From CAVYXZ01 sp965223835 (GTDB lineage: Bacteria > Chloroflexota > Anaerolineae > Aggregatilineales > Phototrophicaceae), in the NCBI GenBank assembly GCA_965223835.1, contig CBDCXQ010000001.1:1302001-1366000 (forward strand): DNA of 64,000 nucleotides, given 5' to 3'. Below, piece by piece: positions 60,463 through 64,000 of this stretch; position 1 is the first letter of the stretch, and each line of letters starts with the position of its first letter. Made by a program: the position numbers and the translations under genes. The notes below the pieces were generated by a model, which worked only from the letters and a program-made list of their open reading frames with translations, searched no databases and was not told the DNA's origin.

Positions 60463-60791
60463 TTATCCTCTACCACTGGACATAGTTGTTTTAAGTATTC
60501 CCAGGTATAAATGCCGGTCGAATGCCCATCATCCCAGACTGGTTGCAAGGCGTAGTTGCCGACCATCTCCAATCCGGTCATGGTATAGGAGCGGGCTGGT
60601 TTCAGATCCAATAAATTGTCGGGTGCATGCGCCATTCCCATGAACTGGTGGCCGCCCCGGCACTCGACACAGGGGCATGCCTCACGCAGTTCCGATAGCG
60701 GGTACTGGCAGGTGTGGTCGTCGTCCCAGATGATTTCCAGATAGCCCGCTGTTTTGTTGAGCGTGATTCCCGTCGGCTTCAAATCAACCAT
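60459..60791 (-). CDS. DUF971 family protein
   Basis: 110 residues. LKPTGITLNKTAGYLEIIWDDDHTCQYPLSELREACPCVECRGG contains the zinc-type cysteines and the Tyr-Pro-Leu-x-x-Leu-Arg segment of DUF971 (the N-terminal domain of gamma-butyrobetaine hydroxylases). WDDGHSTGIYTWEYLKQLC closes the domain. Stand-alone members often lie near Fe-S assembly genes; their role is unknown. ATG 60791 overlaps the upstream HhH gene by 8 nt and is preferred to the longer frame from 60854. Confidence 0.85.
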   Translation of the reverse strand: MVDLKPTGITLNKTAGYLEIIWDDDHTCQYPLSELREACPCVECRGGHQFMGMAHAPDNLLDLKPARSYTMTGLEMVGNYALQPVWDDGHSTGIYTWEYLKQLCPVVEDK

Positions 60792-61113
60792 TTCCTGCTT
60801 TGATGCGGGCCTGCTCAATCCAACCATCACGTCGAATGCGATCTGCGGTGACACGTACCGCCAGCCGTTCCGCCAGCGTGTCAGGGTCCTGGGTCACTAA
60901 CTGGGCGAAGGTGTGAATGTCAATTGCATTGAGTGCCTGAGCGAAAGAAGGACCAATCCCATTAATTTCCGTCAGGTCGTCTGGTGCACGTGCTGGCCTA
61001 ACCGGCGACGATGGTGGAGCAGGTGACAATGGTTTGGACGCGGACGAAGGCCGCTGATTGCCCAGTTTGTAGCCAATCCAGATGCCAATGAGTAAAACAA
61101 TTAGTCTAATCAT
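60784..61113 (-). CDS. Membrane-anchored helix-hairpin-helix protein
   Basis: 109 residues. One N-terminal membrane helix (3-18), a Pro/Ser/Ala linker (22-45), then a helix-hairpin-helix domain: DDLTEINGIGPSFAQALNAIDIHTFAQLV. Such domains bind DNA non-specifically or mediate protein contacts. It is the first gene of the operon. The start codon lies 6 nt after an extended -10, so the mRNA is probably leaderless. Confidence 0.78.
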   Translation of the reverse strand: MIRLIVLLIGIWIGYKLGNQRPSSASKPLSPAPPSSPVRPARAPDDLTEINGIGPSFAQALNAIDIHTFAQLVTQDPDTLAERLAVRVTADRIRRDGWIEQARIKAGNG

Positions 61114-61119
61114 AGGCCT

Positions 61120-61128
61120 ATTTTAGCA
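61120..61128 (-). promoter_or_regulatory. Extended -10 giving a leaderless transcript for the HhH gene
   Basis: On the minus strand TGC TAAAAT (61128-61120), with 6 nt before the A of ATG 61113, the same geometry as at 57063-57068. Confidence 0.55.
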
Positions 61129-61162
61129 CAGCTTTTTGTGGCTATGTGTTAGCTTCGTTACC

Positions 61163-61190
61163 TTGCATCTCTTGACGGCTCTGATACAAT
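61163..61190 (+). promoter_or_regulatory. Lipoprotein gene promoter
   Basis: TTGCAT (61163-61168), 16-nt spacer ending TGA, TACAAT (61185-61190): a good -35, an extended TG and a good -10. Start near 61197, about 55 nt before ATG 61252. Confidence 0.6.
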
Positions 61191-61251
61191 CGGGCCGCAG
61201 GTTTTCATGCGCTGGACGAAAGCCAATTTGTAACAATAAGCGGAGTCCTCC

Positions 61252-61896
61252 ATGCATCGACGTTCTCTTTTTGGACTACTTATCCTGCTGTTGCTGGCAA
61301 GTGCTTGTCAGGGACCGCCCCCAACGCAGATTATTCTGGTGGTTACCGCCACGTCGGAAGGTGAAGCTCAAGCAGTTCCCAGTGAGGAATCTTCACCGAC
61401 CCCGACAACGATACCAGACACACCGACACCTGAGTTCACACCAACGGTCGACCCATTTCCAACCCCGATCATTAATCAAATTCAGGTTGCTGAACAGGTT
61501 TTTGAAGGCGGACGGATGTTCTGGTTGCAACCCACCCAGCAGATCTGGGTTATGATAGTAACCAGTGAAGGGCAGGGTGATTGGCAGATTTTCGAAGACA
61601 CTTTTGCCGAAGGTGAAGCTGAATTTGATTTAGAGATTGTGCCGCCGGAGGGTATGTTGCAACCGGAACGCGGTTTTGGCAAACTGTGGCGGGAAAACCC
61701 GGGCCTGCGCGAGGCGTTGGGTTGGGCAGTAACCCCCGAATTTGGGTTTGTTACCGCCTATGAATATCATGCCGGTGGCACACTAGATGCCGACGGTCAG
61801 TGGACAGATAGCGGTAATGGCTACCACGTCATCACCAGTCTCTATGAAGAAGCCTTTAGGTTTAACGAAGCAGACCTGACGTGGCAGCTAAATTAG
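61252..61896 (+). CDS. Putative lipoprotein with a Thr/Pro linker
   Basis: 214 residues. A lipoprotein signal peptide with lipobox LLASAC (Cys19), then a Thr/Pro/Glu-rich linker (about 42-72) and a domain of about 135 residues (VFEGGRMFWLQPTQQIWVMI, GKLWRENPGLREALGWAV, YHVITSLYEEAFRF). The WRENPGLREALGWA segment recurs in Chloroflexota lipoproteins of unknown function, to my knowledge. GCGGAG precedes the ATG. The next gene starts 12 nt after the stop. Confidence 0.8.
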   Translation: MHRRSLFGLLILLLLASACQGPPPTQIILVVTATSEGEAQAVPSEESSPTPTTIPDTPTPEFTPTVDPFPTPIINQIQVAEQVFEGGRMFWLQPTQQIWVMIVTSEGQGDWQIFEDTFAEGEAEFDLEIVPPEGMLQPERGFGKLWRENPGLREALGWAVTPEFGFVTAYEYHAGGTLDADGQWTDSGNGYHVITSLYEEAFRFNEADLTWQLN

Positions 61897-61908
61897 TGTG
61901 AGGAACTC

Positions 61909-64000
61909 ATGGAAGGTTTACGTCGCTGGCAGTTGCAAGCATCACAATCGTTTTCGTTACCGCTGGCGGCGGATGCCCGTTTACACGCGACCGACTACAC
62001 TGACGATCAGGTCTGGCAGCTTGCGCCGGGCGGGGACTCATCACCGGCACTGGCACTCCAGACAAATTATGGTGGCCGCGTCGGGTTAGTCACACTCCTG
62101 CCCATGTGGACCCAGGCCAATCGGGTCATTTATGAAACGCAGGCTTACACACGACCACCAATAATCATCGGGTTTGCACCGGGTTTCTTGCGTTTACGCG
62201 CTACACTCCTGCCGGATGTTGAGCTGCAAGCTGACTATCATGCATTTGACTCCCACACCATTGGTGGACAATTTAGCTTGCATAATAGCGGCGCGGAGCC
62301 GGTGAAACTCCGTTTAGATTTGTTTGGACATGTGGGCGCGCAGGGGCGAGAACAGCCGCTGCGGCTTGTTCCCTACGGCGATCATCATGCCTTGCACCTG
62401 GGCCAGTTCAGCAATATCAATCCGGTCGTCGTACTGGCTGATGGGCAGGCTCAGCTTGTGGATGGCGAGGCCGTCAGCCCGAAAATTGGTCGCGAGATCA
62501 CAGTTGAAGCCGGTAAGAAAGCCGTGCTACGTTGGGTGCATGCTGGCCGTTCAACCATCCCCGAATCGCTTGAACAAGCTCAACACCAGTTACAGGCCGA
62601 TTGGCAGCTTCATATGCGGCAGATTCAAGAGGCTGCTCGGGCAATCCCCAGGATCGAAACCGGTGATAACGCGCTCGAGAGTACGCTAGCCAGCGCTTTT
62701 CAGACGCTAACCCTGGCGTTTATACGAGCAACCGGCAGCTTGCCACAGGCTTCGTTCGTGAACCAGCGTCATCCGGGCACTGGTTACAGTCCCCAGCGCG
62801 ATGGCAGTGATTACCCCCGTGAATGGAGCGGGCAATCCCCGATATTGGCATATCTGACGGGGCTGGGCATAGCCAACATCAACCCCCAACTGGCGCAAGG
62901 GCTGATCTTGAATTACCTGGCGGTGCAGCAGGCTGATGGTTGGATTGATGGTCAACCGGGACTTGGAGGACAACGGCAGGGTGTGTTGTGTATGCCGATT
63001 CTGGCGCGGCTGGCCTGGGGGATCTTTCAATATACAGAGGATGCGAAATTTATTCAGGCTGTGTTGCCAGGGCTGTATCGTTATTTTGAACGTTGGCTGG
63101 CCTGTGATGTGGATGGCGATGGTCTCCCAGAATGGCAGCACGAAATCCAAACCGGCTACGTTTATTGGCCGACCTTTGGTGGTGTACAGGCCTGGGGGGA
63201 ACATACGCAACCAGCAACTCTGGAAACGCCTGATTTACTGGCCTACCTATTGTCAGAAGCGATTAGCCTCAAAGCGATGGCCTATTTCCTGCATGACCAT
63301 GACCTTGAGCAAAAGCTTCAGCAGCACATTGAACACCTGCAGGCGGCGCTCGAACAACTCTGGAATGGTGAGCGCTATACCTATCGCGACCGGGATACGC
63401 ATCAAACGCAAGCAGGTACAACTTTACTGACTGCCGGGCGTGGTGATGAAGAACATTATTTGGCGACGTCACTTGATCCCCCCAGTCGTCTCAATCTTCT
63501 TATCGAGGGGGGTGTCGATCATACCCCGCGTTTTGCGTTGCGCCTGACCGGGGTCAATGCTGAGGGCCAACCGATTGAAGTCCTGACCGATCAAAACAGT
63601 TTTGTCTGGCAGCATAACCGGGGCTTCTTTACAACTGAGCAGGTATTTACACAGGTTGATCTGTTGTATTGCGATGGATTGAGCCGTGTCTATGACATCG
63701 CTGTCACGACGCCCGCGACTGATCGGTATGACCTGAACGCGCTCTTGCCCCTGTGGTCAATTGCGTTGCCTCCCGAACATGTCGATAAAATGATAGCCGA
63801 TTTGACGAACCCCGATCTATTCTGGCGGCCAAACGGCGTAACCATGTGTTCGGCACTGGATGTCGATTTTGACGCGGCGAACGCTAAAGGGGCGGGTGGC
63901 GTGTGGCCGTTCTGGTTGACGCTGATCGGTGAAGGCCTCATCGAAGCGGGAAGGTATGAATTGGCGACTGAACTGGTGCAACGGTTGCTCACCACTCAGG
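61909..64000 (+). CDS. Large glycosidase-like protein, six-hairpin type (3' end outside the window)
   Basis: ATG 61909 (GAGGA 5 nt upstream) opens a frame with no stop to the right edge: 697 codons seen. No signal peptide is apparent. The N-terminal part (1-250) is beta-rich (FSLPLAADARLHATDYTDDQVWQL, GGQFSLHNSGAEPVKLRLDLFGH). From about 255 the sequence looks like an alpha/alpha toroid: ILAYLTGLG, DGLPEWQHEIQTGY, HIEHLQAALEQLWNGERYTYRD, GAGGVWPFWLTLIGEGLIEAG. This resembles GH63/GH15/mannosylglycerate-hydrolase-type enzymes. The substrate and exact family are unassigned. Confidence 0.8.
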   Translation, partial: MEGLRRWQLQASQSFSLPLAADARLHATDYTDDQVWQLAPGGDSSPALALQTNYGGRVGLVTLLPMWTQANRVIYETQAYTRPPIIIGFAPGFLRLRATLLPDVELQADYHAFDSHTIGGQFSLHNSGAEPVKLRLDLFGHVGAQGREQPLRLVPYGDHHALHLGQFSNINPVVVLADGQAQLVDGEAVSPKIGREITVEAGKKAVLRWVHAGRSTIPESLEQAQHQLQADWQLHMRQIQEAARAIPRIETGDNALESTLASAFQTLTLAFIRATGSLPQASFVNQRHPGTGYSPQRDGSDYPREWSGQSPILAYLTGLGIANINPQLAQGLILNYLAVQQADGWIDGQPGLGGQRQGVLCMPILARLAWGIFQYTEDAKFIQAVLPGLYRYFERWLACDVDGDGLPEWQHEIQTGYVYWPTFGGVQAWGEHTQPATLETPDLLAYLLSEAISLKAMAYFLHDHDLEQKLQQHIEHLQAALEQLWNGERYTYRDRDTHQTQAGTTLLTAGRGDEEHYLATSLDPPSRLNLLIEGGVDHTPRFALRLTGVNAEGQPIEVLTDQNSFVWQHNRGFFTTEQVFTQVDLLYCDGLSRVYDIAVTTPATDRYDLNALLPLWSIALPPEHVDKMIADLTNPDLFWRPNGVTMCSALDVDFDAANAKGAGGVWPFWLTLIGEGLIEAGRYELATELVQRLLTTQ

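Noticed and set aside
1..64000. CRISPR arrays, rRNA genes, tmRNA, and large direct repeats
   Set aside because: I looked for regularly spaced repeats and conserved RNA signatures on both strands and saw none.

Overview
The window looks like a chromosomal segment of an uncultured or poorly known Chloroflexota bacterium, probably Anaerolineae-like. The evidence is indirect. The gene set is rich in families that are expanded in that phylum: Uma2 nucleases, CpXC proteins, secreted proteins with Thr/Pro linkers, TIR_2 proteins, short Flp-type pilins ending in a GNVFS-like motif, and GT-C membrane proteins. Codon use is moderately GC-rich. I cannot place it more precisely without a search.

Layout. 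2-7258 (+) is the classical translation/RNA-maturation operon nusA-ylxR-infB-rbfA-DHH phosphoesterase-truB-ribF; nusA is cut by the left edge and ylxQ is absent. era and two small genes converge on it from the right (7221-8922, -). 9016-12479 (+) holds a histidine phosphatase, a frameshifted pckA behind two CRP-like sites, and mdh behind a structured leader. 12545-18726 holds a metallophosphoesterase, fmt (-), recJ, a secreted glycosidase-like protein and a DUF1385 membrane protein. 18706-24638 (-) is a same-strand block: mutS, a VapB/VapC-type pair, a membrane protein with a TIR domain at each end, and a sucrase/ferredoxin-like protein. 24741-33280 (+) holds a ROK kinase, an AT-rich orphan with an eCIS-cargo-like motif, a GAF-PAS histidine kinase, a CpXC protein, a second glycosidase-like protein and a GT-C membrane protein. 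33267-38618 (-) is mostly envelope and unknown genes plus an orphan OmpR-type regulator.

38802-41158 resembles the Bacillus mhq quinone-stress locus: an esterase and a ring-cleaving dioxygenase, divergent from a MarR regulator, with palindromes over overlapping promoters. 41815-45754 (-) is a four-gene purine deamination/sanitation operon ended by an intrinsic terminator. 45902-49798 holds Uma2, a membrane protein, clpP, a truncated IS256-type transposase and folD. 50024-54454 encodes a 1476-residue protein that begins as a Flp (type IVb) prepilin and continues into PA14-like and MAM/jelly-roll-like domains. 54591-64000 holds a guanylate-kinase-like fusion, ygfZ, a DivIC/FtsB-like gene, an HNH nuclease pair, tRNA-Leu(CAG), a beta-lactamase-fold serine hydrolase with SH3 domains, a small HhH/DUF971 operon, a lipoprotein and a large glycosidase-like gene that runs off the right edge.

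The observations I rate highest are: (1) the TIR-TM-loop-TM-TIR protein, whose first membrane segment resembles the Flp pilin 30 kb away and shares a 21-nt identical stretch with it; (2) the pilin-anchored giant adhesin itself; (3) an H-type-pseudoknot-capable leader before mdh; (4) a tandem CRP-type site pair before pckA; and (5) a recurrent TGNTAnnnT extended -10 promoter, including two genes whose start codon falls exactly where transcription should begin. No CRISPR array, rRNA or intact insertion sequence was seen, and no gene-free stretch exceeds about 230 bases.
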